Positions 8,225-16,823 of a stretch of DNA of 64,000 nucleotides are shown here, one piece after another. The position numbers and the translations under genes were made by a program. The notes beneath the pieces are model-generated. The model was not told where the DNA came from. It saw only the letters and a program-made list of their open reading frames with translations, and did no database searches. Numbering within the stretch: position 1 is the stretch's first letter; each line of letters begins with the position of its first letter. The stretch is from positions 1-64,000 of the forward strand of contig NZ_LMEC01000022.1 in NCBI RefSeq assembly GCF_001425265.1, written 5' to 3'. Origin of the DNA: Massilia sp. Root418 (GTDB taxonomy: Bacteria; Pseudomonadota; Gammaproteobacteria; Burkholderiales; Burkholderiaceae_D).

Positions 8225-9387
8225 GCGGTCACCAGGCGGAAATTGGTCAGATAGCGCAAGATGCTGCGCTTGACTTGATGCTTCAAATGTTCCTCCAGTT
8301 CTATCCCTTTGCGGCGCAGTATGCTGGCCGCCGTGGCCTTGATCTCATGGCATTCCGGCGTAGCGAACACGTAGTGGCCGGCAATCACTGCGCGGTCGCG
8401 GTCGCTTGCTTCGGTACCCCTGATCATCCATTTGTCCCACTTGCGCGAGCCGTAGGACAAGCGCATGAAATCGTCGGCGAGGTTGCCGCAGCCGTTCTGC
8501 TCCATCACATCCAGCAGCGCCACGGTTTCCGCCACGCCGAATTCGGGGGCCACATTGGCGGCGTGGATGCCGAGGCGCGGGTGCCATTGCAACGCTTCAT
8601 CGGACACGTAGTCGGTGTTGTGCTCCTTCATGAAGATGCCGTAGCGATTGCAAATCTCGATCATCTTCGGCAGCTGGATTTCCGCCGGGATTTCTTCCGC
8701 AACGCGGATCGGGCTGTCGAAAGAACCCACGTTTCGCTTCTCCATCACGCGCGTACCGGCCTGGATCACCACGAAGGACGGCTGCGGCAGGCGGTTTTTG
8801 GTGCAGAACTGCTGCATCGCGTTCAACGTATAGTTGAGTTCTTCCTGCGAGTTGGTGCTGCCGCTTTGCTCTTCTGTGCCGATCTCGAAGATGACTTCCT
8901 GCCCCAGGCGCTGTGCCTGGCTCCAGCAATATTCATACAGTTCAAATACGCGGTTCAACACCTCGTCGACCGGAGGCTGGCCGTGGATGTCGACGCTGGG
9001 GTCGATGTGCAGCACCTGGAAGCCAGCCTCCAGGTCGGCCAAGTAGGAGGCCTTGGCTGAATCCATGGCGCGCCGCAAGCTCAGGCCCTGTTCTTTTTCG
9101 CGGGTGTTCTGCCAAGGACCACCATGGTCGCGCGCCAGCAGGACCTTGCCTTTTTTGTCATGGTCGATGACATAATCGGCAAATTGCGCGGTGGTCCAGT
9201 TGTTCACATAACCACCACCGAATTCCTCGGAGTCGATCTGGCGCCGGCTGGCGATCAGCATCATCGGGATTTCATGCTCATTGGCCAGTTCGATCGCCGC
9301 GTCCACACAGTTGACGCTCATGGGGCCGACACCCAGCAACGTGCAGCGCTTACTCTTTAGAAACGTGTCCAGGCGCTGATGTATCAT
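8221..9387 (-). CDS. GatZ/KbaZ-like tagatose-bisphosphate aldolase family protein
   Basis: 388 residues that follow the landmarks of the class II tagatose-1,6-bisphosphate aldolase non-catalytic subunit family: a LLARDHGGPWQ segment (compare GGDHLGPN in GatZ), FQVLHIDPSVD (compare IHLDASM), EIGTEEQSG (compare IGTEVP) and EHNTDYVSD (compare AHSTDYQ). The fold would be a TIM barrel. GatZ normally supports the catalytic subunit GatY/KbaY, but no GatY is present in this window and the neighbours are glycan genes, not galactitol or N-acetylgalactosamine catabolism. It starts immediately after the phosphatase stop codon (TAAATG), with AGGAG about 11 nt upstream. I infer a biosynthetic aldol step or a related sugar-phosphate role. 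Confidence 0.75.
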   Translation of the reverse strand: MIHQRLDTFLKSKRCTLLGVGPMSVNCVDAAIELANEHEIPMMLIASRRQIDSEEFGGGYVNNWTTAQFADYVIDHDKKGKVLLARDHGGPWQNTREKEQGLSLRRAMDSAKASYLADLEAGFQVLHIDPSVDIHGQPPVDEVLNRVFELYEYCWSQAQRLGQEVIFEIGTEEQSGSTNSQEELNYTLNAMQQFCTKNRLPQPSFVVIQAGTRVMEKRNVGSFDSPIRVAEEIPAEIQLPKMIEICNRYGIFMKEHNTDYVSDEALQWHPRLGIHAANVAPEFGVAETVALLDVMEQNGCGNLADDFMRLSYGSRKWDKWMIRGTEASDRDRAVIAGHYVFATPECHEIKATAASILRRKGIELEEHLKHQVKRSILRYLTNFRLVTA

Positions 9388-9909
9388 TTAAGCCCAATCT
9401 CCTAACTGTTTGTTTTGCGCATCCGGACGGTGTTGCGGATTGAATGGGACAAAATAACGCTCCATCAAGTGCAGGCAGGCCTCGGCCACTGCGCGATCGC
9501 CACCGGCGCGTGCGGTCACGAAGTCCGCGCTCTGCGCAGCCAGCGCATCCGCATTGGCGGGGGCAATGGAATACGCTACCTGCTTCATCACGTAATGGTC
9601 GAAAATGCCGTCGCCCATATAAATGACACGCGACGTGTCATAGCGCTCGGCGATCCAGTCGATGCGCTTGTGGGTGCTGACCAGGTCGAGCGCAAAACCC
9701 ATGTCTTCCACGATGCGCTTCTGGCTGATGGGGAAGCCCTTTTTATCGCCGGTGATGAAGCGGATTTCAATGTGGGGCTGCAACAGCCCGAGTGCGTCGT
9801 TGTCGTCGGGGCCGAAGACTTTCATCGCCTTGCCCTCGGCCGTATAGAGGAACTGACCGGTGGTCATGACACCGTCCACGTCCAGAATGAATACCAGAGG
9901 CTTTTCCAT
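9388..9909 (-). CDS. KdsC-like HAD phosphatase
   Basis: 173 residues. The HAD nucleophile motif is FILDVDGVMTTG near the N-terminus, followed by the conserved FITGDKKG segment and the acidic motif VIYMGDGIFD. Length and layout match the C0-type HAD phosphatases such as KdsC, which removes the phosphate from 3-deoxy-octulosonate-8-phosphate, and related nonulosonate phosphatases. It is the first gene of the cluster, preceded by an AT-rich region of about 190 bp that probably carries the operon promoter. No strong SD precedes its ATG. Because its neighbours differ from a standard Kdo cluster, the substrate is probably another sugar-acid or keto-sugar phosphate. Confidence 0.8.
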   Translation of the reverse strand: MEKPLVFILDVDGVMTTGQFLYTAEGKAMKVFGPDDNDALGLLQPHIEIRFITGDKKGFPISQKRIVEDMGFALDLVSTHKRIDWIAERYDTSRVIYMGDGIFDHYVMKQVAYSIAPANADALAAQSADFVTARAGGDRAVAEACLHLMERYFVPFNPQHRPDAQNKQLGDWA

Positions 9910-10102
9910 GTTTTAAACTGTTGAGTGCGCAATTAACAAAGCAACGGCGACCCTGGTGGCTGCTGAAAAATGGCAGGATATCCGATAACTTGCGCATCAG
10001 CAAATTTTGCACAAGGCAACTTTTACCGTAGTGTGATGGATTTTTTAGTTTTAGAATCTATCAAATAATCACTTTTCGGAAACTTTGCGTCTACGCAAGA
10101 AA

Positions 10103-10135
10103 AAAGCCCCGCAAATCGGGGATCTGCGGGGCTTT
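10103..10135 (-). terminator. rho-independent terminator of ssb
   Basis: Perfect 11-bp inverted repeat (AAAGCCCCGCA at 10103-10113, TGCGGGGCTTT at 10125-10135). On the minus strand it runs into a T-rich tract (plus-strand A-run 10098-10105). It lies 22 nt after the ssb stop and separates ssb from the sugar cluster. Confidence 0.9.
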
Positions 10136-10157
10136 CATACAACAACTGACCGGGAAC

Positions 10158-10658
10158 TCAGAACGGAATGTCGTCATCCATATCCGAGAAGTTCGGCGCC
10201 GGGCGCGGGGCCGGACGCGGCGCCGGGGCCGGCGCAGGGGCTGGACGCGGGGCCGGCGCCTGGCGCGGGGCCGGGGCGTCGTAGCCGCCGCCGTCGTCCA
10301 TGCCGGCGTCGCCGCCCATGCCCTGGCGGCCGCCCAGCATTTGCATCTGCTCGGCGATGATGTCGGTGGCGTACTTCTCGACGCCGTCCTTGTCGGTGTA
10401 CTTGCGGGTCTGCAGGCGGCCTTCCACGTAGACCGAGGAACCTTTTTTCAGGTACTGGCCAACGATTTCAGCCAGGCGGCCGAAGAAGGAAATACGGTGC
10501 CACTCGGTTTGCTCTTTCTGCTCGCCGGTGTTGCGGTCCTTCGACTTGTACGAGGTCGCAACGGCAATGTTGGCGATCGCATCACCGCTGGGCATGTAGC
10601 GAATTTCCGGATCGCGGCCCAGATTGCCCACGATGATGACTTTGTTGACTGATGCCAT
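10158..10658 (-). CDS. ssb: single-stranded DNA-binding protein
   Basis: 166 residues. The OB-fold N-terminus is typical (MASVNKVIIVGNLGRDPE, then WHRISFFGRLAEI and GSSVYVEGRLQTRKY). A Pro/Ala/Arg-rich linker follows (about 120-155, repeating APAPRP). The acidic tip DMDDDIPF is the docking site for SSB partner proteins such as exonuclease I and RecO. AGGAGT lies 6 nt before the ATG. It is divergent from uvrA with a shared LexA box between them, as in other proteobacteria, so SOS induction is likely. The protein coats single-stranded DNA in replication, repair and recombination. Confidence 0.97.
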   Translation of the reverse strand: MASVNKVIIVGNLGRDPEIRYMPSGDAIANIAVATSYKSKDRNTGEQKEQTEWHRISFFGRLAEIVGQYLKKGSSVYVEGRLQTRKYTDKDGVEKYATDIIAEQMQMLGGRQGMGGDAGMDDGGGYDAPAPRQAPAPRPAPAPAPAPRPAPRPAPNFSDMDDDIPF

Positions 10659-10783
10659 GTATAACTCCTGTTGAACTGCGGCCGCACGTAGCGGGCGGTT
10701 AGATCGAAACAGCGATTATATGCCAACAGCACCGCGCCAAGACGTCGTTTTTTTAGGCGGCAAGCTGAGCCTAAAAGCGCAGA

Positions 10784-10803
10784 TACTGGTATTATATACA
10801 GTA
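10784..10803. promoter_or_regulatory. LexA (SOS) box between ssb and uvrA
   Basis: TACTGGTATTATATACAGTA matches the LexA operator CTG-N10-CAG with the extended TACTG/CAGTA ends and an AT-rich centre. It lies 113 bp before the uvrA start and 126 bp before the ssb start. The ssb-uvrA divergent SOS arrangement is well known in Escherichia coli. Confidence 0.9.
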
Positions 10804-10915
10804 TTACTGTCCAGCCGTGTTGATCTGTCTCAAACAGCGCAAGGCGGCGCGGACCAAACCCCGCTATAGTAACGGGTTCACCCCGCTTTGCCCTCCTTTA
10901 CCCAAGGCTCAGACA

Positions 10916-13777
10916 ATGGAACAGATCCGCATCCGCGGCGCACGTACGCACAACCTCAAGAACATCAACCTCGATCTGCCGCGCAACAAGCTGATCGTGA
11001 TTACCGGCCTGTCCGGTTCCGGCAAGTCCTCGCTGGCGTTCGACACGCTGTACGCCGAGGGCCAGCGCCGCTATGTGGAATCGCTGTCGGCCTACGCGCG
11101 CCAGTTCCTGCAACTGATGGAGAAGCCGGACGTCGACCTGATCGAAGGCCTGTCCCCCGCCATCTCCATCGAGCAGAAAGCCACCTCGCACAACCCGCGC
11201 TCCACGGTGGGCACGGTGACCGAGATTCACGATTACCTGCGACTGCTGTTCGCGCGCGTCGGCACGCCGTACTGCATCAACCACCCCACCCACGCGCTGG
11301 CCGCGCAGACCGTGTCGCAAATGGTGGACGCGGTGCTGGCCATGCCCGAGGGCACCAAACTGATGATTCTGGCGCCGGTGGTGGCCAACCGCAAGGGCGA
11401 GCACGTGGACCTGTTCGAGCAGATGCAGGCCCAGGGCTTCGTCAGGTTCCGCGTGCAAAGCGGTACGCATGACGCAAAAATCTACGAAGTGGACGACCTG
11501 CCCAAGCTGAAGAAGACGGAAAAGCACACCATCGACGTGGTGATCGACCGCGTGAAGGTAAACCCGGAGATCAAGCAGCGCCTGGCGGAGAGCTTCGAGA
11601 CCGCGCTGCGCCTGGCCGACGGACGCGCCGTGGCCTATGAAATGGACACCGCCCAGGAGCATGTCTATTCCAACAAGTTTGCCTGCAACGAATGCGGCTA
11701 CTCGCTGCAGGAACTGGAACCGCGCCTGTTCTCGTTCAACAATCCGATGGGCGCCTGTCCGGAGTGCGATGGCCTGGGCCATATCGAGTTCTTCGATCCG
11801 AAGCGCATCGTGGCCTTCCCCAACCTGTCGCTGGCCTCCGGCGCCGTGAAGGGCTGGGACCGCCGCAACCAGTTCTACTTCCAGATGCTGACCGCGCTGG
11901 CTGCCTACTACGGGTTCGACCTGGACACGCCGTTCGAGCAGCTGCCGAAAGCCGCGCAGGAAGCCGTGCTGCACGGCTCGGGCAAGCAGGCCATCCCCTT
12001 CGCCTATATCAATGAGCGCGGCCGCACCGTGGTCAAGGAGCACACCTTCGAAGGCGTGGTGAACAACCTGTCGCGCCGCTACCGCGAAACCGATTCGATG
12101 GCGGTGAAAGAGGAACTGGCCAAGTTCATCAACGAAAAAGAGTGCCCGTCCTGCGCCGGCGCGCGCCTGCGCACGGAAGCGCGCTACGTGAAGGTGGGCA
12201 CCGGCAAGCAGCAGCGCGCGATCTTCGAGCTGTCGCGCAAGCCGCTGCGCGACTCGCTGGAATACTTCGAGACCCTGAAGCTGACCGGCGCCAAGCGCGA
12301 GATCGCCGACCGCGTGGTCAAGGAGATCATCTCGCGCCTGAAGTTCCTCAACAACGTGGGCCTGGACTACCTGTCGCTGGACCGCAGCGCCGACACCCTA
12401 TCCGGCGGCGAGGCGCAGCGCATCCGCCTGGCTTCGCAGATCGGCTCCGGCCTGACCGGCGTGATGTACGTGCTGGACGAGCCGTCCATCGGCCTGCACC
12501 AGCGCGACAACGACCGCCTGATCGACACCCTGAAGCACCTGCGCGACATCGGCAACAGCGTGCTGGTGGTGGAGCACGACGAGGACGCGATCCGCACCGC
12601 CGACTATATTGTCGACATGGGCAAGGGCGCCGGCGTGCACGGCGGCGACGTGATCGCCTCCGGCTCGCTGAAGGACATCCTGAAGAACAAGGACTCGCTG
12701 ACCTCGCAGTACCTGAGCGGCGCGAAGCGCATCGAAGTGCCGAAGCAGCGCCACCCCTTCGACGAGGAGCGCCAGCTGGTGATCACCGGCGCCACCGGCA
12801 ACAACCTGAAGAACGTCACCCTGCAGCTGCCGGTCGGCCTGATGACCTGCATCACCGGCGTGTCCGGCTCCGGCAAGTCCTCGCTGATCAACGACACGCT
12901 CTACCCCGCCCTGTCGCGCCACCTGTACGGTTCGCAGACCGAACCGTCGCCGCACGACACCATCAGCGGCCTGGAACACTTCGACAAGGTGATCGCGGTG
13001 GACCAGGCGCCGATCGGCCGCACCCCGCGCTCGAATCCGGCCACCTACACCGGCCTGTTCACGCCGATCCGCGACCTGTTCGCCACCGTACCGACCGCGA
13101 AAGAGCGCGGCTACAGCGCCGGCCGTTTCTCCTTCAACGTGAAGGGCGGCCGCTGCGAAGCCTGCCAGGGCGACGGCGTGATCAAGGTGGAGATGCACTT
13201 CCTGCCGGACGTGTACGTGCCGTGCGACGTCTGCCACGGCAAGCGCTACAACCGCGAAACGCTGGAAGTGCACTACAAGGGCAAAAGCATCACCGAAGTG
13301 CTGGACATGACGGTGGAGGACGCGTACGAGTTCTTCAAGCCGGTGCCGGTGATCGCGCGCAAGCTGCACACCTTGCTGGACGTGGGCCTGGGCTACATCA
13401 AGCTGGGACAGAGCGCCACCACCCTGTCCGGCGGCGAGGCGCAGCGCGTGAAGCTGTCGCTGGAGCTGTCCAAGCGCGACACGGGCCGCACCTTGTACAT
13501 CCTGGACGAGCCGACCACCGGCCTGCACTTCCACGACATCGACCTGCTGCTGAAGGTGATCCACCGCCTGCGCGACCAGGGCAATACGCTGGCCATCATC
13601 GAGCACAACCTGGACGTGATCAAGACTGCGGACTGGATCGTGGACCTGGGGCCGGAAGGCGGCGCGGGCGGCGGCCAGATCATCGCCGCCGGTTCGCCGG
13701 AAGACGTGGCGGCCAATCCGGCCAGCGTGACGGGCAAGTATTTGATCCCGCTGCTCAAGCCGGCGAAGAAAAAGTAA
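10916..13777 (+). CDS. uvrA: excinuclease ABC subunit A
   Basis: 953 residues from the ATG at 10916, where the conserved MEQIRIRGARTHNLKNI begins; upstream in-frame codons are not family-like. It has two ABC ATPase halves: Walker A GLSGSGKSS at residue 31 and a second GVSGSGKSS copy, and two LSGGEAQR signatures. The zinc modules are CNECGY...CPECDG and CEACQGD...CDVCHGK. It detects DNA damage with UvrB at the start of nucleotide excision repair in the cytoplasm. Upstream lies the LexA box, so SOS control is expected. Full length for the family. Confidence 0.98.
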   Translation: MEQIRIRGARTHNLKNINLDLPRNKLIVITGLSGSGKSSLAFDTLYAEGQRRYVESLSAYARQFLQLMEKPDVDLIEGLSPAISIEQKATSHNPRSTVGTVTEIHDYLRLLFARVGTPYCINHPTHALAAQTVSQMVDAVLAMPEGTKLMILAPVVANRKGEHVDLFEQMQAQGFVRFRVQSGTHDAKIYEVDDLPKLKKTEKHTIDVVIDRVKVNPEIKQRLAESFETALRLADGRAVAYEMDTAQEHVYSNKFACNECGYSLQELEPRLFSFNNPMGACPECDGLGHIEFFDPKRIVAFPNLSLASGAVKGWDRRNQFYFQMLTALAAYYGFDLDTPFEQLPKAAQEAVLHGSGKQAIPFAYINERGRTVVKEHTFEGVVNNLSRRYRETDSMAVKEELAKFINEKECPSCAGARLRTEARYVKVGTGKQQRAIFELSRKPLRDSLEYFETLKLTGAKREIADRVVKEIISRLKFLNNVGLDYLSLDRSADTLSGGEAQRIRLASQIGSGLTGVMYVLDEPSIGLHQRDNDRLIDTLKHLRDIGNSVLVVEHDEDAIRTADYIVDMGKGAGVHGGDVIASGSLKDILKNKDSLTSQYLSGAKRIEVPKQRHPFDEERQLVITGATGNNLKNVTLQLPVGLMTCITGVSGSGKSSLINDTLYPALSRHLYGSQTEPSPHDTISGLEHFDKVIAVDQAPIGRTPRSNPATYTGLFTPIRDLFATVPTAKERGYSAGRFSFNVKGGRCEACQGDGVIKVEMHFLPDVYVPCDVCHGKRYNRETLEVHYKGKSITEVLDMTVEDAYEFFKPVPVIARKLHTLLDVGLGYIKLGQSATTLSGGEAQRVKLSLELSKRDTGRTLYILDEPTTGLHFHDIDLLLKVIHRLRDQGNTLAIIEHNLDVIKTADWIVDLGPEGGAGGGQIIAAGSPEDVAANPASVTGKYLIPLLKPAKKK

Positions 13778-13783
13778 GACGCC

Positions 13784-14719
13784 ATGCATGCGGACCAAGC
13801 GCCCGGCAGCGCCGCCGAGCCGCCGGCCCAGCCGGACCGGCTGGGCCGCATGGCAGCCGCCGTGGGGCGCCTGCTGCCGCACGACGGCAGGCTGGAGACA
13901 GCCGTGCCCTTCCTGTCGCTGCTGCGCGCATCGCAGCCCACGCCGGTCACGCGCGGCGTGCTCAAACCCTCGTGCTGCGTGATCCTGCAAGGGAACAAGC
14001 GGGTGCACCTGGCCAGCGAGGTGCTGGACTACGGGCCGGGCCAGTATCTGGCGGTGTCGGTGGACCTGCCGGCGTCGGGCCAGGTGGTCAACGCCACGCC
14101 GGCGCTGCCTTACCTGCTGCTGAACATTGAATTCGAGCCGGCGGAAATCGCCGCCGTGGTGGCGGAAGCGCGCATCGACCTGAACGACGGCGCGCAGCCG
14201 GTGCGCGGCGCGTTTGTCGGCAGCACCGATGCGTCTTTGCAGGAAGCCTTGTGCAAGCTGGTGGCGCTGCTGGATGCGCCGCCGCAGGAAGCGGTCTTCC
14301 TGGCGGTGGGGATCAAGCGGGAAATCATCTACCGCCTGCTGACCGGCCCGCACGGCCGCCAGCTGTACCAGAACGTGGTGCTGGACCAGCAGGACCGCGG
14401 CATCGGCAAGGCCATCGCGTGGCTGAAGGAACGCTACAACCAGCCGGTGCGGGTGGAGGAGCTGGCGCAGGCCACCAATATGAGCGTCTCCACCCTGCAC
14501 CACCGCTTCAAGGCAGTAACCACGATGGGGCCGATGCAGTACCAGAAGCAGCTGCGCCTGCAGCAGGCGCGCGCCCTGCTGCTGAACGGCGGTACGGACG
14601 CCGCCACGGCGGCCTACCAGGTGGGCTACGAGAGCCAGTCGCAGTTCAGCCGCGAGTACCGGCGTCTGTTTGGGGCGCCGCCAATGCAGGATGTGAAGCG
14701 GCTGCGGGCGGCGGTGTGA
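13784..14719 (+). CDS. AraC family transcriptional regulator
   Basis: 311 residues. The N-terminal AraC_N-type cupin region (about 25-180, with RGVLKPSCCVILQGNKRV) is followed by a C-terminal double helix-turn-helix (about 210-305) containing VEELAQATNMSVSTLHHRF and the second helix signature VGYESQSQFSREYRRLFG. It begins 6 nt after uvrA and may be partly cotranscribed with it. Family members of this AraC_N type often regulate a neighbouring oxidoreductase. No clear target is adjacent here, and the effector is unknown. Confidence 0.88.
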   Translation: MHADQAPGSAAEPPAQPDRLGRMAAAVGRLLPHDGRLETAVPFLSLLRASQPTPVTRGVLKPSCCVILQGNKRVHLASEVLDYGPGQYLAVSVDLPASGQVVNATPALPYLLLNIEFEPAEIAAVVAEARIDLNDGAQPVRGAFVGSTDASLQEALCKLVALLDAPPQEAVFLAVGIKREIIYRLLTGPHGRQLYQNVVLDQQDRGIGKAIAWLKERYNQPVRVEELAQATNMSVSTLHHRFKAVTTMGPMQYQKQLRLQQARALLLNGGTDAATAAYQVGYESQSQFSREYRRLFGAPPMQDVKRLRAAV

Positions 14720-14745
14720 TGGCGGGTCGCGGGGCGGATCACGCA

Positions 14746-14782
14746 GCGGCGGGTTACGCGCTGGCGCGCTAACCCGCCCTAC
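14746..14782. repeat. REP-like palindromic element, copy A
   Basis: A quasi-palindrome with ends GGCGGGTTACG and TAACCCGCCCTAC around a GC core. The same ends occur at 42816-42851, 42893-42929 and 58938-58973, always in gene-free gaps. It lies between the convergent AraC gene and DUF885 gene and could form a hairpin at both transcript ends. Confidence 0.7.
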
Positions 14783-14797
14783 CGCCCTATCCGCCCC

Positions 14798-16594
14798 CTA
14801 CCCGGCAACGCGGGTGGCGCCCTTCTTCTCGGTTTCCACCCATTGCTTGATGTGCGATTCCAGCACGTCCATCGGCAGGGCGCCCGCGCCCAGCACCTGG
14901 TCGTGGAATTTGCGGATGTCGAACTGGCTGCCCAGCTCCTTCTTCGCGTAGTCGCGCAGCGACAGGATCTTCAGCTGGCCGATCTTGTAGCCCAGCGCCT
15001 GGCCCGGCCACACGATATAGCGGTCGGTCTCGCTCTGCACGTCCACTTCCTCGATGCCGGAATGGTCGTGGAAGAAGTCCACCACCTGCTGGCGGCTCCA
15101 CTTCTTGTAGTGCAGGCCGGTGTCCACCACCAGGCGGATGGCGCGCAGCATTTCATCCTGCAGGTGGCCGTAGTAGCTGTACGGGTCCTTGAAGAAGCCC
15201 AGCTCTTCGCCCAGGCGTTCCGAATACAGCGCCCAGCCTTCCACGTAGGCCGTGTAATGACCCTGCTGGCGGAAGCTCGGCAGCGCTTCGATTTCCTGCG
15301 CAATGGCGATCTGCATGTGGTGGCCCGGCACGCCTTCGTGCAGCGCCGTGGTTTCAATGCCAATGATGGAGCGCTTGGCAAAGTCGCCGGTGTTGACCAT
15401 CACGCGGCCGGCGCGCTTGCCGTCCGGCGACCCCTGCATATAGGAAGCGGCCGCCTCGCCCTTCTCGCGGAATTGCTCCACCTGGCGGATTTCAACCGTG
15501 CCCTTGGGCAGCACGCCGAACTGCTGCGGCAGCTGGGCGTACATCTGGTCCGTGTATTTCTGGTACAGGTCCACGATCTCCTGGCGCGATTTCGGGTGCA
15601 GCTTGGGATTGGCGGCCAGCGCCTTGTTAAAGCTCTTCAGATCCTGGTAGCCCAGCTTTTGCGCCACGCCCAGCATCTGCGCTTCGATGCGCGCCACTTC
15701 CTTCAGGCCCAGCTGGTGGATCTCCTCCGGCGCCATCTCGGTGGTGGTGGAAGACTTGGCCTTGAAGCTGTAGCGCGCCGCGCCGTCCGGCAGTGACCAC
15801 ATGCCCACTTCGCTGCGGCCGTGCGGCTGGTAACGGGTCTTCACGTACACGGCCAGTTTCTTGTACGAGGGCGCCACGTCCTTCTGGATGGCGGCCAGGA
15901 TCTCCTTGCTCAGGCGGGCCTTGTCGGCGGCGGAGAAGTCTTTCGGGAATTTCTTCAGCGGCTCGGCGAACGGCGAAGCGCCGGCCTTCATGGCTGCCAC
16001 GGACTCGCACTGCTTGACGATTTTCGGGATCAGGAACTTGGGCGGCACCAGGCCGTCGCGCACGCCGTTTTCCATCTGCGCGCGGGTCTCGTCGAACAGC
16101 TTGGGCAGGGTGCGCAGGCGCTTGACGTAGTCCTCGTAATCCTTGACGGTGTCGAACGGCAGCGCCGACACGATTTGCGGCAGGTCGATGTGGACGCCGG
16201 AATTCTGCGCCAGCGGCATTTCCCAGTCCTTGAAGCGCGCCGCTTCGGCAGACTCGCGCAACTGGCGCAGCATCAGCTCATGATTCAGCTTCTCCTGCAG
16301 CGGGAAGCCGGAACTGTCGATGGCCTCGAAGCGCTTGAGGAAGTCCAGCGTGGCCATGGCGTCGGCATCGATGGCGGCCTGCGAGAAATCGGACCACTTG
16401 TCGTTGTAGCGCTTGTCGCCCAGCAGCGAAGCCCATTCCGGGCTGTTGCGCATGGTGTACTCCCATTGTTCCTTGATCAGGCTGTTCAGCGCGGCACGGC
16501 GCGCTTCCAGGTCGGGCGCCTGGGCGTGGACCGGGCCGAGGATCAGGGAAAACAGCAGCGCGCTGGCGGCGCCGAAGCGGGTCATTTTGGTCAT
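14798..16594 (-). CDS. DUF885 family protein, probable exported zinc peptidase
   Basis: 598 residues with an N-terminal signal peptide ending near PVHAQA (about residue 25). The family's metal-site motif is ALHEGVPGHHMQ, followed by YVEGWALYSERLG, which supplies a further acidic ligand; this HExxxH-like arrangement is the hallmark of DUF885. Location should be periplasmic. The catalytic substrate of the family is poorly known and is presumed to be peptides. It is divergent from the aldehyde dehydrogenase gene across about 230 bp. Full length for the family. Start at 16594; an in-frame ATG three codons later is also possible and there is no clear SD. Confidence 0.85.
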   Translation of the reverse strand: MTKMTRFGAASALLFSLILGPVHAQAPDLEARRAALNSLIKEQWEYTMRNSPEWASLLGDKRYNDKWSDFSQAAIDADAMATLDFLKRFEAIDSSGFPLQEKLNHELMLRQLRESAEAARFKDWEMPLAQNSGVHIDLPQIVSALPFDTVKDYEDYVKRLRTLPKLFDETRAQMENGVRDGLVPPKFLIPKIVKQCESVAAMKAGASPFAEPLKKFPKDFSAADKARLSKEILAAIQKDVAPSYKKLAVYVKTRYQPHGRSEVGMWSLPDGAARYSFKAKSSTTTEMAPEEIHQLGLKEVARIEAQMLGVAQKLGYQDLKSFNKALAANPKLHPKSRQEIVDLYQKYTDQMYAQLPQQFGVLPKGTVEIRQVEQFREKGEAAASYMQGSPDGKRAGRVMVNTGDFAKRSIIGIETTALHEGVPGHHMQIAIAQEIEALPSFRQQGHYTAYVEGWALYSERLGEELGFFKDPYSYYGHLQDEMLRAIRLVVDTGLHYKKWSRQQVVDFFHDHSGIEEVDVQSETDRYIVWPGQALGYKIGQLKILSLRDYAKKELGSQFDIRKFHDQVLGAGALPMDVLESHIKQWVETEKKGATRVAG

Positions 16595-16823
16595 GGTGGA
16601 CTAGGATAAAAAAGGGTGAGCCTGCACTGTATGCGCGCGCGCGGCAGGGCGGGGCCGGATTGTGATGAAACGTTAAAACAAAGGCATGGATTGCGCAAGG
16701 GACGGACAAACGGATAGGCAGAATGAGGCAAACATCGGGCAGGAACAGCCCTGCCGCGCGCGGCCGGCGTTTCCTAGAATGGCTCTACACCATTCACCAT
16801 TCACCATCCCAGGAGCGAACAGC

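Noticed and set aside
12398..14503. 701-codon minus-strand ORF under uvrA and the AraC gene
   Set aside because: It is an antisense shadow of GC-rich coding DNA with no family motif.
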